The notes under the pieces: model-generated
What the model was told of the DNA's origin: nothing
The model's database searches: none
The model's input: the letters and a program-made list of their open reading frames with translations, nothing else
Assembly: GCF_020520425.1 (NCBI RefSeq)
Contig: NC_079491.1
Span: 30,681,449-30,745,448, forward strand
DNA from: Spinacia oleracea
Lineage: Eukaryota > Streptophyta > Magnoliopsida > Caryophyllales > Amaranthaceae
DNA: 64,000 nucleotides
Reading direction: 5' to 3'
Shown: piece after piece, positions 1 to 12,852 of the stretch
Layout of the letters: every line of letters begins with the position of its first letter
How positions within the stretch are numbered: the first letter of the stretch is position 1
Translations under genes and position numbers: made by a program

Positions 1-861
1 TGAGAGTTGTGTAAATCTTAGGGAACGAATCGGTGAATACAATTTTGCATATCGGTTGCACCGAATTTCGTTTTCAAGGCAGTGCTTTTGTTACCACGGC
101 GCAACGATTTGCTAAACACGATCTTATTCTAGTGCACTAATTTTCTTCTCTCTTTCCGTTTAAATCCGTTACTTAAAATTCTTCCCACTTTTTTCTTCAT
201 TTCTTCTTTTGTAAATGTTTATCCTCATTATACCCATCTTAATGCACTAATTAAGGATAACAATGATCCTAATTATGGATAAAAGTGACCTTACTATTCA
301 AGGGGAAAAGTTATATTATCGAATGAGAAAAGTAATCTTACTCAAGGGTAATGACGACGAAGGATAAAAGGGTCCTTATTCAAGGGAAAACTGGACCGTA
401 CACAGGGATAAAACAGACGGTAAAATAATGTAATCAATGCAATAATAAAACGCATATAATTACTCGATCAGTTTGGGCCGCCATTTATAATTTACTGGAT
501 AGATATAGATAAACAGAAATTTGTGAGAGCTTAATATTTTTGTTATAGAAATTCTATATTACTAATTGTAGTTAGAGAAATTACCCGTGCAACTATTGAG
601 AAATTGATTGTACTATAACAAATTAGTAAAATAACATTTTAAAATAATAGTAATGATGATCTGTATGTTTGTGATACCGTAATTGTTGGCTACAGAACTC
701 AATCTTTGCACAATCTTTGCACAGATTGACGAGTATATTATATTACAAACTTTTTAGTTATTGAAAAAAATAAGCTCTAATAATTAATCTCTTCTAATAA
801 AATTATAATTGTTCTAGTTTGACATAATATTAGAGCCTTATGCACATAGCCTAATATATAT

Positions 862-1094
862 TCACCCATTCATTATCATGAATGGCCCACATAGCTGGTT
901 AGTAGAACATATTATGCATCACATAAATATTTGCAGCAATTAATCAAGGCTTCCAATAATCTACCAATTATTCAATCCTTATTAATTCTAATCAAGTTGT
1001 TTTAACCTTAAAGGAATGTAGACCTAATCAAGAGTTTATGACTAAAAGGCTCTCACTTAAACCAATAAATTTACATGCTTTACTAATTCACAAT
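862..1094 (-). mobile_element. Remnant of Angela-like Copia leader, inverted
   Basis: Read on the minus strand, this stretch aligns without large gaps to about 30,420-30,655, inside the untranslated leader of the intact Angela-like Copia in this window. By eye about nine bases in ten agree. Shared blocks include 'cattcatgataatgaatggg', 'gcagcaattaatcaag' and 'agagtttatgactaaaag'. Similarity stops on both sides, so no LTR or coding part remains here. It is most simply an old, internally broken copy of the same or a sister family. Confidence 0.8.
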
Positions 1095-1566
1095 ATTTAA
1101 ATTCTTACATATAGCTTCCTATTATTCTGTTAGAGTGGTCATTTCACACATAAATTTAGGTTTATGCTACACGGTTTATGCATGTACTCATAATATTGTA
1201 ATATTTATCCTTACACTATGTACTTTAATCAATAATACAATACATTTTAAAGTACATGCATAATTTATTTTCGAAGATATAACTTATATGCATGTAATTT
1301 TTATATCTAAACAGAAATTTAGTACATAAATTTATTAAAGTACATGCTTAATTATTTTATTTACTTTCCCTCTATATCTAAATATTAATATTCTCACGGA
1401 GATCTCCATATGTTAAAAAAAATATTATAGATGTATGACGATCATGTATATTATAAGGAGTAATAAATTAATAGGATACATTATCCTAAATTAATCATAC
1501 GACATACTAAATAAGATAGTATTTTAATAAAATACCAAAATTACATAATATTAATTTTCTTTAATT

Positions 1567-1656
1567 AGGACAGGAAAAAAGAGCGGAATTATATTTTTTT
1601 TAACATGAGCGCGACATGTGTCAGTTATGCATTTAGGAAATCTCTTTTAGAATAGA
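1567..1656 (-). mobile_element. Helitron-like 5' end (remnant)
   Basis: On the minus strand the sequence begins A|TCTATTCTAAAAGAGA and continues into a stretch containing CTGACACATGTCGC, as plant Helitron 5' ends often do. A related copy is at 2200-2299. A degenerate 'acccgtgcaac' near 588 could belong to the matching 3' end, but no clean hairpin plus CTRR terminus is visible. Confidence 0.35.
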
Positions 1657-2199
1657 TTGATATACAATCTAAATATAATTATAATCAAGTTTTTTATAAT
1701 TATATATCATATCTCCCATTGTCCTACCTGTATAAAGTAATGTGACCAAGGTAAATGCCTTGAAAAAGTATAAAGTAAAAAATATTTTTCTTATAAAGTA
1801 ATATGTTATTTGCGACCAAGGAACAAATTTATGAGTAACCTCTCAATATAAAAATTCTTACTGTATTATACTCCGTACATAGTAATAATATTTATGGATA
1901 TAAAAATTGTATAGTACCCGTGAATGATAAAAGTTTGCTCATATTATTAACTATACAATTTGCTCAAGTTATTATGGTTATTATATAAATTTTCCCTGTC
2001 TAAAATATTGTTAGTATATTATATTAGTGTCCTGAATCTTAAAATATTTTTAGCATATCGGAGTATAAAATATTCCATGTCCATATAATTTTCCATTGCT
2101 TACCTTATGCATATTCAATATACTTATTTTTAGGTAACAATGGATTCACTAAAATAGGGTTGTCATAAATTGAACAAAATATATAATTATTATTATATT

Positions 2200-2299
2200 T
2201 AATTAAGGAAGAAAAAAAAAAGAGTGGAAAAACTTTTAACCAGATAGCGACATGTGTCAGATATGGTTTTATGGGCTTCTCTTTTAGTATAGTTATAGA
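2200..2299 (-). mobile_element. Helitron-like 5' end (second remnant)
   Basis: On the minus strand this starts A|TCTATAACTATACTAAAAGAGAAG and contains the same CTGACACATGTCGCT block as the remnant ending at 1656, followed by an A/T homopolymer tract. TC after A, and a following T on the plus strand, suit Helitron insertion between A and T. I did not find the 3' terminus. Confidence 0.4.
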
Positions 2300-2868
2300 T
2301 TATATACTCCTCAAGATCAATGTGTTCTTTATATATTTACGTTATTTGTAGTCTTACTTTGCTTCGATTACAACAATAACGAGGAACGTATGGTGATTGC
2401 AAAGATTGATCACGCACAAGTGTAATTGAACCCTTGGTGAAATCGTTGCACTTAGTTGAAAGGTAAGTAAACCACAGACAAAAAAAAAGTTACGTTTGTG
2501 GAAACAAAATCATCAACCATATATAATACATGAAAAGTGTCAACTTTCAGCTGAAAAACATTGAAATTGAAATAGTAACGTTTTGCATGGTTCATAGTAA
2601 CTAAATATTCCTCACATAATAATTAATTCCCAGGAATAAAATAAACAAAAGTTGCTGATAGCTCCCTTCCAATTGGATCCAGACACGCTAGCTCAAACTA
2701 GCAAAGTACGTCCATCTCTAAAAGATCGAGCCACTGCACCTGAAAAACCAAGAACATACATAATCAAGAAACAAATTGCAGGCTCTGATGTAGCTGCATG
2801 TAATGAAGTAAATTAAAGAACAAGTACGTATAGTAGAATTAATGTTAAGTAAATTAATCTATTTTGAC

Positions 2869-3337
2869 TTACTTTTGTCTCTTTCTCTTGTTCATAGAGT
2901 TGGACGAGGAGTATGAGAATGTTTGATGATGTTGGTAGCCCGGTAAAACTAGGGTTTCCACGTAAGGCCCTATATAATCATAATCAAGCGTCATAGTCTT
3001 GTTTTTGTTTAATAATGTGGTTTTTTCATTGGTTGGATCAAACAATATCAATTCTCCGTCACTCTTTGACAAGACAATTTTTCCGCTAGCCGCAACATTT
3101 AAGACCTTCCCATACGCCTCTTTACAATCAACTGAACAAAGTTTCTTCCAAGAATCAATCACACCATATTCTTCCATCACCCACACATTACATATGTGAT
3201 CATTGTGGTATATTGCAAGCTTCTCCTCTCCTCTTATTACAAGTTTCGTTAGGTTCATACTTTTATCAACAATATACTCAGCAACATCAATCTCCCCGAA
3301 AACTTCCTTGCTTAGATTGTATGTCACCAACACATAC

Positions 3338-3368
<31 letters not shown>

Positions 3369-4074
3369 GCTGTTGTTGTTTCCGTTCCAAAATCCAATGT
3401 AGAACTCCATTGACAAATATTCCTTTGTCCATAATCTTCGATACCGGGTGTGAAAGTGATCCACGGACCGTTTTCCAAGTAGCCGAATCTAATGCATAAA
3501 CATCTGCCCAAATACGGGTGTTAGTGTTATTATGAATCCCGATTCTGACAACCTTGAAGTCGATACAGGAGAGATCAAAACCAAACCCTAATGCACTACA
3601 TCCCCTAGTATTGGAGGCTAGAGGAGTAATAGGGATGCTTAATGATTTACCTAAAAAAGGGTTCCAAACAACTAAGGTTAAATCTTCAAGATTAAAGATA
3701 TTCGCAAAGCAGGCCAATCCATGACAAGAACCCACAAAGTAGTGGGTTGCAGTAACAGGTACATTATTAATGGCCTTTTCATCTCTGATTAATGAAGATG
3801 TATCATCTTTACATAAGATAAAAGATTGTTCGCCATCATTACTGCAACGAGAGTAGATATGGTACTCGGTATTGCGACTTTGTGTGTTGGTTAAATCCAT
3901 GAGATCTAGAGTTGTCGACAAAGAGAACATGGATTTACAAGTATACATGAACCGTTTAACAGACTTAGCAGGCAATCTTGTCAGGATGTTAACTTGAACA
4001 TCCTTCGGTAATTCTCCGAGTTGTTTTACGTCTTTCGTCATCAGAAATTCAGAACAGATTAGATCTGCGCACAA
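2869..4074 (-). CDS. F-box protein with F-box-associated domain and polyglutamine tract
   Basis: Single-exon 401-residue protein, a probable substrate receptor of an SCF-type E3 ubiquitin ligase. The F-box lies near residues 22-52 (starts LPKDVQVNILTRLPAKSV). An F-box-associated beta-propeller-like region follows, with the usual SCHGLACF and WNPFLGKS motifs near residues 115-145. Length and intronless structure fit the large plant FBA family. Met12 (4041) is a possible alternative start. Fourteen glutamines in a row at about residues 233-246, encoded by a CAA run with two CAG codons, interrupt the FBA domain; this is a microsatellite insertion. The C-terminus ends in a basic NKRKRQK-like tail. 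The substrate cannot be named. Fast turnover in this family means it may be lineage-specific. Confidence 0.88.
3337..3378. repeat. (CAA)n trinucleotide microsatellite inside the F-box gene
   Basis: Fourteen consecutive glutamine codons on the minus strand, CAA except for two CAG. The repeat is in frame, so length changes alter only the polyglutamine tract of the F-box protein. Confidence 0.95.
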
Positions 4075-4532
4075 CTTACTTTGATGGATCCAGGATCAAG
4101 ATTGAACAGCTTAGGGGTCAAGGTCAATCTAGGGTGTAAGCTTCATACATAAGGGAAATATTCACTACTTTCCTATATTTTAATTGATATATATATATAT
4201 ATAAAAATATTCAGCTGTACTATACCTATACCTATACTATTTAGGGCTCGTCAAAACCCAAAAAATTAAAGAGGGAACTATTATTTCCTAATCAAACTGG
4301 CACTAGGTTTTTTTAAGGGAAACTAGGACACTAAGGTTGGGAGAGTTTTTTAATTTTCAGTTTTCCAATTAAAATAGCAATGTAATTAATATAAAATACA
4401 TTTTTGACGCCGTTTCATATATGCTTTCCCTTGCATAGAGATAAGTAGATTTAGTCAAGTTCGTGCAATACACAGTTATATTATCAATATTATATTTGAT
4501 AAATATGATATTTAGACGAAAAATTAACATAT

Positions 4533-4687
4533 TGTAATGAAAATAGATAGAAAGGGAGAGAGGGGAAGAGAGAAACAAGCGGTTATCATCTTATTCAATC
4601 CACCATAATATGTACACATGCGTATATTATATAGAATAAGAATGTCAGGGGTATAATGGGCATCCACAATACAATATATTTATAACA
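4533..4687 (-). repeat. 3' LTR of the short-LTR Copia
   Basis: 155-bp LTR, TGTTATAA...TTACA on the minus strand. It lacks a 12-bp segment present in the partner LTR at 12567-12733 but otherwise differs at only a few positions. Confidence 0.85.
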
Positions 4688-6789
4688 CTCCCCCTTGGAT
4701 GTCCATTATCTAAAATAATACAATGACCCTGTAATATACATGAGATGATGCCTCATTAAAAACCTTACTAAGAAAACCCTGTGGGATAAAAACCTAGTGA
4801 AGGAAAAGAGTACAACACTCATCATAATACGCTTGGAATGTTGCCTCGTTAAAAACCTTACCAGGAATACCCAATGGGACAAAACCATGGTTAAGGGAAA
4901 AAGAGTGCAACGCGTATTTTCTCCCCCTGATGAATACATCACTTGAGATCTTCTAGTTCAATGAATCTAATACCGTTGATAACTTTCCAAATGTAGCAAC
5001 ATGAAGCTCCTTGGAAGTTGGTTCTCCACAATTTGAGTTGAATGTTCAAACGTCACTTGTATGCACTAGGTGAGTATTTATATCACCAGACTTTTGACAA
5101 TAATACCTGAAATAAATATATTTTCTAGCTTGTACATAATATTCCTAAATGTATCCTTAAATATTGGACATATATAAACCTTCTTCTGGAGGTCATAAGT
5201 AGTAGTAATCATCAATGTTGATCAAAATTTCTCTAGTCATACTTTCATGACAATATATGATAAATAATAATGTCACTGTCCAACTTAGGGTATATAACTA
5301 ATAATGTAATTTATGGTTCTTCTGGACCATAAAATAAAACTCAATGTAAGGACATTACATATTCTTATTATATTATGAATCAACTCATATGTGTATAAGA
5401 ATTCTGCCGTGAATAAATTAATATGTATATTTCATAATTGTAAAGTACTCAACCTACTGGTTGAGAACTTGAGATAACATTCCAAAAATACCCTTTTAGA
5501 GTTTTGATAATATCTCATCAATGAAAGGGCTAGATGTTTAAGAAAATTATGTATAAGTTCTTCAGGAACTTTTCTTATTTGCATGATTCATAACATGCTA
5601 TTAAATCAATAATACATATTTCTTTCGCAATTACTAGCCCAATGGGGTAAGAATCTCCTCTTACAAATTTGAATGAAGTTGCAAAATCGTCTTATCATTC
5701 TTTGGATGCATATTCATATACGACATCATAATAGTTTTGAAACATTAATTAATATGAAATTATAATTGGATAAATAAAAATCATACCATGATAAAACATA
5801 AAACAAACTAAATGTATAATAAATGATGCATGATGCATTTACCTATTAACTACACATGTATATGAATGTAAGACTTAAATGCAAAACACTGTAGAGTGTG
5901 GATATTTCAAATCCATAACTTGTTGGACTTCAGGTCCATGAGCTCATTTGATCATTATAATGATGTCTACATCAAAATAGACATAGATTTACATGCAATC
6001 CCCTATTCAATCCATTATTTATCGCATATGCGTTATATTTCGGTTCCATCATCTACCGGTGTCATCAAAATTCCTCAACATATATTGTGCATGCTATTCA
6101 TTAATAATATCTGAATACTTATTCAATAGGTACCATTCATCTTTTCTCATGGGCCATCTATTATAGTTCAGATATCTATACCACTTCAAGGGTATTTCAA
6201 ACACTATATAATAGTGTTTTCTTTCTTTTCAAAAATATTATCAACTGCATTATCTTGCCATCCTTTTCATATAATCACTATGTTGGAACCGTATATATAA
6301 TCTACACTTCAGGTGGAGATATTTAAATAAATATTGGCAAGATCATTATAGTAACATCGAGCACTATGACCATTATACACATTTATGCATCTGAACATGT
6401 AACAATTTAACAAAATCAAGTCATAGATATTTATGTCCAAACATACTTCAAGGACATACAGTTGGCATTTACACTTACTCATATGGGGATCAATATATTA
6501 TCTTTCAATTTTGCCAACTTATTCTAGCTCGTCTCCCCCTAAGTTGGGAAAATATTTTCAATATATTATGGGGTATACAATCTTTCACCAACTAATAATA
6601 CACTTTTTGACGTGTATTTTAATAAATGTTTCATACTTTCGTTCTCTCCTGAAGATTAATATTGATCATGGGGAGTAGATGCAATATGCAGTTGTTTTCC
6701 TTCATATCTTCTCTTTTCGTGCTGACGAATGATTGCCCCAATCAAGAGATTTACGATACTTAAATCAATCACAAAACACTTGTAAATTT

Positions 6790-6885
6790 CTTGGTGATCT
6801 TCAAGTCACCTACTATCATTCTGGTGAACTTCAGGCCACTTACTATCATGGTGAACTTCAAATCACCTATCATATCATTATACAA
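6790..6885. repeat. Three-unit tandem repeat with dyad symmetry inside the Copia
   Basis: Three imperfect units of about 30 bp, each built on a near-palindrome of the form GGTGA-CTTCAA-TCACC. The same triplication occurs on the opposite strand at about 26,970-27,045 in the second copy of the family, so it was already present in the parent element. Confidence 0.7.
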
Positions 6886-7456
6886 GTTTTTAAAGTCATT
6901 AATATCTCTTGTACTTATTTTCTCAATCGATTAATTTTAAATATTTGATTGAAATACAACCCAACCTCATAATTATGTCTTGCCTTTGAATATATACAAC
7001 ATATGAGGGAGTGTCAACAAACACACTTTTATTTGACAAGAATTTTCAAATTCTCATGACGGGTGTTCTTAAACCCGGATGGCCTAAATTCTCACATCGT
7101 ACGTATATAATATCATATAAAATATTTCATTCGATAACTGCTGGTTATCTTTCCAAAGTGGTCACTTTAATTATAAAATACTACAATTTGAACATATTGT
7201 GATGTGATATAACGACACAAACTGGTGTCTCATTTGTAATGGCAAGACAATCCAACAAACTTATAAAAAGATAGCTTATACTCTTCTGGAGTATCCATTG
7301 TAATTGTGGTACATATCAATTTCAATAAATATATTCATCTTTCTTCATCTTCAGGATGATATCAATATCATAAATTCATACTCGTGTTCATAAAGAGAGT
7401 CAATGATTTATGAACAAAAACATGTACCACATTTAAAATCTATATATCATTTTAAT

Positions 7457-8018
7457 ACTGGATTTCAAATACTGGAGTGAAAAGGCATTATTAAAAATTG
7501 TGAGTCGGGTTAGAAAACCAATCAAAAGAGACTATGCTACCACATGTAGAGATAAAATTCAGTTTGCTAGAGTTATGGTGGAAGTTCCCATGGAGAAAAT
7601 CTTACCTGATCATTTGTTCTTCCTAGATGAACATGGTGAAAAGGTTAAGGTGGACCTGAGATATGAATGGAAGCCTACTCTATATAATAAATGCAAGATG
7701 GTGGGGCATGCTGAAACAGAATGCAGGCAAGGTAAGAGTAGGAAGGTGTGGGTGCAGAAACAGACAGAAGTGGTTGTTCAACCACAGAAAGAGACTATAG
7801 CCATTGAGGTGGATCAGGATGGCTTTCAAAGGGCTTTGAGACCAATTAGGGTCAGAGCTGATTCAGTGGAACCAACCCAAACTGCTAACCCTTTTGATAT
7901 ACTGCAGAATGAAGAGATGGTGGTAACTAGTGCTAATGTGACAGGTGGGGGAGGGAACTTGAGTAGACAGGAGGGTAGACAAAGTGGAAGGGGGGACCCT
8001 TCACCACCTCATGGATAG
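7457..8018 (+). pseudogene. LINE ORF1 fragment (gag-like, CCHC)
   Basis: The open frame runs from the truncation point to 8018. Upstream of the first in-frame GTG it still reads as ORF1 protein (LDFKYWSEKALLKIV). It has the C-terminal part of a plant LINE ORF1: a conserved PIKRDYATTCRDKIQFARV segment, then a CCHC zinc knuckle at about 7690-7735 whose first Cys is replaced (YNKCKMVGHAETEC), then a polar tail. The nucleic-acid-binding N-terminus is missing. It overlaps ORF2 by a few codons in another frame, as in related elements. Confidence 0.8.
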
Positions 8019-11000
8019 AGTTCTTAGCTGGAATGTAAGGGGCATCAACTCATTGAAGAAACAGGATGAAGTGAGAAGGTTCATCCTGAAATTTGATGTA
8101 GGGTTGGTTGGTCTCCTTGAGCATAAGGTGAAGGGTGCTAATCTTGGCAAGCTTTATCAAAGAGTTTTTACAGGCTGGTGTTTTACAGGAAATGTTAGTT
8201 TTCACAAGGGAGGAAGAATAGTGGTAGCTTGGAAACCTGGAAGCTTTACAGTGAGTGTTGTAGCTGTTACAGCTCAGTTGATACATTGTCATGTTACCCC
8301 CATTAATGGCAAAAATGGCTTCTATTGCACTTTTGTCTATGCATTCAATGAATGCAAGCAGAGAATTGAGCTATGGAGAGACTTGAAGATCTTAAACACA
8401 CAGGATCCTTGGATTATGTGTGGAGACTTTAATTGTGTTATGGCTAGTAATGAGAGAATAGGTGCTCCTGTTAGACAAGCAGAAATCAATGATATTAATA
8501 GTTGTATGCATGTTTATAGTATGGAAGATGTGAAGAGTGTTGGGAACATGTTCACTTGGAATAACAAACAGCAGGGTTCTGCTAGAGTGTTTTCTAAGTT
8601 GGATAGGGTGCTAGCTAATCCAGCATGGCAGAGTGAGTATGTGGATGCAGAGGTCTGTTTTATGAATGAGGGTGATTTTGATCATTCCCCTGGCTTGCTT
8701 ACAGTTTATCCAAGATCTGCAGGAGGGAAGAAGCCATTTAGATACTTTACAATGTGGAAGTCAGCACCTACTTTTGATACCATCATTAAGGATGTTTGGA
8801 GGGAACAGGTATCTGGAAGTAAGATGTATGTTTTAGTAACTAAATTAAAGAAGGTGAAAGTTGGTCTGAAAGAGCTCAATAAGAAGGGTTTTACTGACAT
8901 TCAGGCTGCTGAAATTAAAGCTCATCAGGCAATGTTAGATGCTCAGCAAGCCATGCATTCTAATCCTGCAAATCAGCAACTAGCTGATCTGGAGTTAGAT
9001 GCCATCAAGGAATATAAGTTACATCATCAAGTGTATATGAACTTTTTGAAACAAAAAGCCAAGCTAGATTGGATCAAATCTGGTGATGAGAACACTTCTG
9101 TTTTTCATCAGAGTATCAAGGCCAGAAATGTTCAAAATCATGTTTACAGCATATATGATATGCATGGAAAATGGCAAGATACTCCAGAAGCAGTTTCTGA
9201 TGCTTTTCTTGATTATTATAAGCAGCTACTGGGTACAACTCAAGCTGGAAGGAGATCTGTAATCAAAGATGTGGTGTTGGCTGGCCCAGTGCTTACTGAT
9301 CATCACAGAGCTATTCTCAATGCACATTACTCTAGAGAGGAAGTGAAGAATGCTCTATTCTCCATTCCTGGAACTAAAGCTCCTGGACCAGATGATTTTG
9401 GTTCTTTCTTTTATAAGGATGCTTGGCATATAGTGGGAGATGAGGTAATTGATGCAGTTCTTGATGTGCTGAATAATGGGAAGCTTTTAAAGGAGATTAA
9501 TCATACAGTCATCACTTTAATCCCTAAAACAAAATGCCCCAAAAATGTTAGTGAGTTTAGACCTATCTCATGCTGTAACACACTTTATAAGTGTGTTACT
9601 AAGGTGATGTGTGGTAGATTGAGACTGGTGTTGCCAGATTTGATTCTTGAGAATCAAGGGGGGTTTGTGCATGGAAGATATATTGCTCATAACATCATGG
9701 TAGTGCAGGATTTAGTAAGGCATTATGGAAGGAAATCTGTTCAGCCTAGTTTCATGTTAAAAGTTGATTTGCAAAAGGCTTATGATACAGTAGATTGGTG
9801 TTTCTTGAAGGAAATGTTGGAGAGTTTGGGATTCCCTATTGCTTTTAGGGAGTTAGTGATGACCTGTGTTACAACCCCTATGTTCTCTCTTATGATTAAT
9901 GGTTCTATGCATGGGTTTTTCAAGTCTAAAAGGGGTTTGAGACAGGGTGATCCTATGTCACCTTTGCTGTTTGTTATATGCATGGAGTATTTGTCCAGAA
10001 TATTGCATAAGTTGATTAAATTGCCCCAATTTCAGTTCCATCCAAGGTGTAAAGATGTGAAGCTCACCCATCTTTTCTTTGCTGATGATCTTATCTTGTG
10101 TTGTAAAGGGGAATATCCCTCCATATATTCCTTGCTCCAAGCTTTTGCTTTATTCTCCAAGTCTACTGGTTTGATGGCTAACAAAAGTAAGTCTGCTATT
10201 TATTGCCATGGCATGTCTGAGAGTGATGTGAAAAGAGTGGTGGATGCATCTGGATTTACTAGGAGTACTTTTCCATTCAAGTACCTAGGAGTGCCAATCT
10301 GTTCTAAAAGGATTTCAGCAAGTCAGTGTGATGTTTTGGTGGACAAAATGACAGCAAGGATTAAAATTTGGAGCACTAGGAATTTGTCCTACACTGCTAG
10401 AATGCAACTGGTAAATTCAGTTCTTTTAAGCCTACATATGTACTGGGCTCAGATTTTCATCCTTCCTAAAGGTGTCCTGCATGAGATTACTAAGATTTGT
10501 AGAGCTTTCTTATGGAGTGGGCAGGCATATAGTACTAAACCAAGCTCTGTTGCCTGAGATAGAGTTTGTTCACCTAAACAGGTTGGTGGTTTGGGTTTTA
10601 GGGATGTGGTCACTTGGAATATTGCTAGTTTGGGGAAATATGTGTGGGCTATCACCACTAAGCAGGATAACATCTGGATTAAGTGGATTCACTCAGTTTA
10701 CATCAAAGATGGGGACTGGTGGGAGTACCAACCAAATGCCTCCGCAAGTTGGTACTGGAAAAGGATATGTGAAACAAGAGATCATTTGAAACAAGTTTTC
10801 TCCTATACTGAATTTAGGAATATGGCTAAGTATTATGTCAAGCAGGTTTATAACAAGTTGGTTGCAGATAAACCTCATGTTCAATGGGATAAAGTGGTTT
10901 GGAACAGATTGAATGTGCCTAAGCATAGGTTTATATGCTGGCTTGCAATGCAGAATAGGTTACAGACTACAGCCAAGTTAGCAAAAATAGGGGTGAGTAC

Positions 11001-11289
11001 CTCTGCTGATTGTTTAATTTGTAAGCAAGCTGCTGAAGTTCATGAGCATCTGTTTTTCAGTTGTCAGTACAGCAAATTGTGTTTTCAAGACCTGGCAGCA
11101 TGGCTTAACATTAGAAATGTTAATACTGGTCTGTACAATGTCATTAACACCATCAAGAGAGGGAAGCAGTCCAAGTTCAGAAACCAAGTATGCTATGCAG
11201 GAGTGACAGCTTTGGTTTATTTGATTTGGAAAAAAGTAGAAATCAGAGTTTTTGGGAAGGGTCAGTTCCAACAGTTGATTCTGTTATGA
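8011..11289 (+). pseudogene. LINE ORF2: endonuclease, reverse transcriptase, zf-RVT; one nonsense codon
   Basis: Starts at ATG 8011 (MDRVLSWNVRGINS), the usual plant LINE ORF2 start. Domains in order: an APE-type endonuclease (WNVRGIN, GDFNCVM, later DHSP); a reverse transcriptase with fingers (KAPGPDDFGSFFYKD), palm KVDLQKAYDTVDW, GLRQGDPMSPLLF and FADDLILCC; and a C-terminal zinc-binding zf-RVT region (about 10,900-11,070; CLICK, HLFFSC). One in-frame TGA at 10,555-10,557 separates the reverse transcriptase from zf-RVT; both sides are in the same frame, so a Trp codon probably became a stop. Apart from it the frame is open over 3.2 kb, pointing to a fairly recent insertion. Confidence 0.88.
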
Positions 11290-11532
11290 GTAATCTAAAA
11301 CGAATTGTAAAAGATAGAATTAATTCTGTCATGTGTAAGAGAGTAAGTAGAAGAGATATTACCTGGTTTCAGAGTTTGTAAGTAGGTTTTGGTTTCTTTA
11401 GCCTGCTGGCTGTTAGGTGTTGGTCCTTTCTGTTGATGGCAGTTAGGTGTAGTGTGTTTTCACCTCTGTGGGAGATGTTTAAGCTGTACTGATTTTGGTT
11501 GGTAATAATTATAATAGCTTGCTTACCAAAAA

Positions 11533-11636
<104 letters not shown>

Positions 11637-12214
11637 TTTTAATCCATATACCACTATTTTGTAAACTTAAAAGCTATCTCCCACTGATTTTTGTATATAT
11701 TCTATTCTTAACTGTTGTGGGAGCAATTAACTTACCCACCAAACATATCTCTTCATAATCTTATTGTCAATATATATGAGAGACATTCTTAGACTTTTAT
11801 AATGACTAGTTAGTTCCTCCATGAGAGGTGATCAACCAAACAACCGTAATGGTTGTCCATAACCAATTTCTTTAAATTCATAAGCGAGACAAACCCACTT
11901 TATCATCATCACAATATTTGTGGCACTAAACAAAATTGGGGTATTTACAATTATGAAATACCAGGGATTAAGAGAGATAGAGACACAACACAAATACTCT
12001 TTTCTGTATTTCTCTTTTACGGAAATATCATAGCAGTAACCTTTATTTCAAAACAATAAACTCATATCAATAAACATACTCCGATCTCTAGTTAAAAATA
12101 CTTACCCAGATAATTTCTTTTGATAAGAAAAGGAAAATGTCAACAAAAACCATTCAACGGACAAAAACCATGCAACGGAAGTAAGTTAACCGTAATGATA
12201 TTTGCAATGTCAAC

Positions 12215-12381
12215 AAAATGGAAACCGCAAAATGTTAACATGCATGCAAGTATGCAACAGACAAACATCATGTTCATGGTAACCGCCATCAATCAAAGAA
12301 TCACATTACAACAACCAAAATTTAAGTTTTGAGATATTATCAAATGGTAACCGCAAAATGTTAACATGCATGCAAGTATGA
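12215..12381. repeat. 35-bp direct repeat inside the Copia 5' region
   Basis: The block with 'accgcaaaatgttaacatg' and 'catgcaagtatg' occurs at about 12,222-12,255 and again at about 12,346-12,380. The spacing is about 125 bp, suggesting a partial internal duplication. Confidence 0.75.
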
Positions 12382-12566
12382 TAACCGCAGGATAATACTC
12401 AGATTGATTTATCTTCTGCAAGATAATACCGCAACACATAAACCGCAAGATATATAAATCAAATGATAACTAATACTCACATCGAATAATGCATGGTAGT
12501 TTTCTTTGTCTCTTGTTGGTCATTCCCATTGTTGTCTTTTGTCCATTAGCGATGGTGCTGATAACG

Positions 12567-12733
12567 TGTAATGAAATTAGGTATGAAAATAGATAGAAAG
12601 GGAGAGAGGGGAAGAGAGAAACAAGCGGTTATGATCTTTTTCAATCCACCATAATATGTACACATGCGTATATTATATAGGATAAGAATGTCAGGGGTAT
12701 AATGGGCATCCACAATACAATATATTTATAACA
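12567..12733 (-). repeat. 5' LTR of the short-LTR Copia
   Basis: 167-bp LTR. It has an extra 12 bp (acctaatttcat on the minus strand) relative to the 3' LTR. The primer-binding-like CGTTATCAGCACC follows directly on the minus strand (12,554-12,566). Confidence 0.85.
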
Positions 12734-12852
12734 CATATGAAAAATATAAATTTTTAATAACAACACACAGAAATTAAGACAAATTTAATTGATACAATCA
12801 CATCCCTTGATCAAATATTGCACTCACTTGTCTACTCCGGATTATAATCATA

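Larger units (their letters stand above)
1..2868. other. AT-rich intergenic DNA with repeat remnants
   Basis: No gene is supported here. The stretch lies downstream of the F-box gene. It holds a 230-bp remnant related to the leader of the Angela-like Copia and two Helitron-like 5' ends, listed separately. The remainder is AT-rich sequence in which I see no coding potential or RNA gene. Confidence 0.6.

Noticed and set aside
5896-6114. 72-codon frame similar to one at 38,041-38,349
   Set aside because: The similarity reflects two copies of the same Copia interior read on the antisense strand, not a conserved gene.
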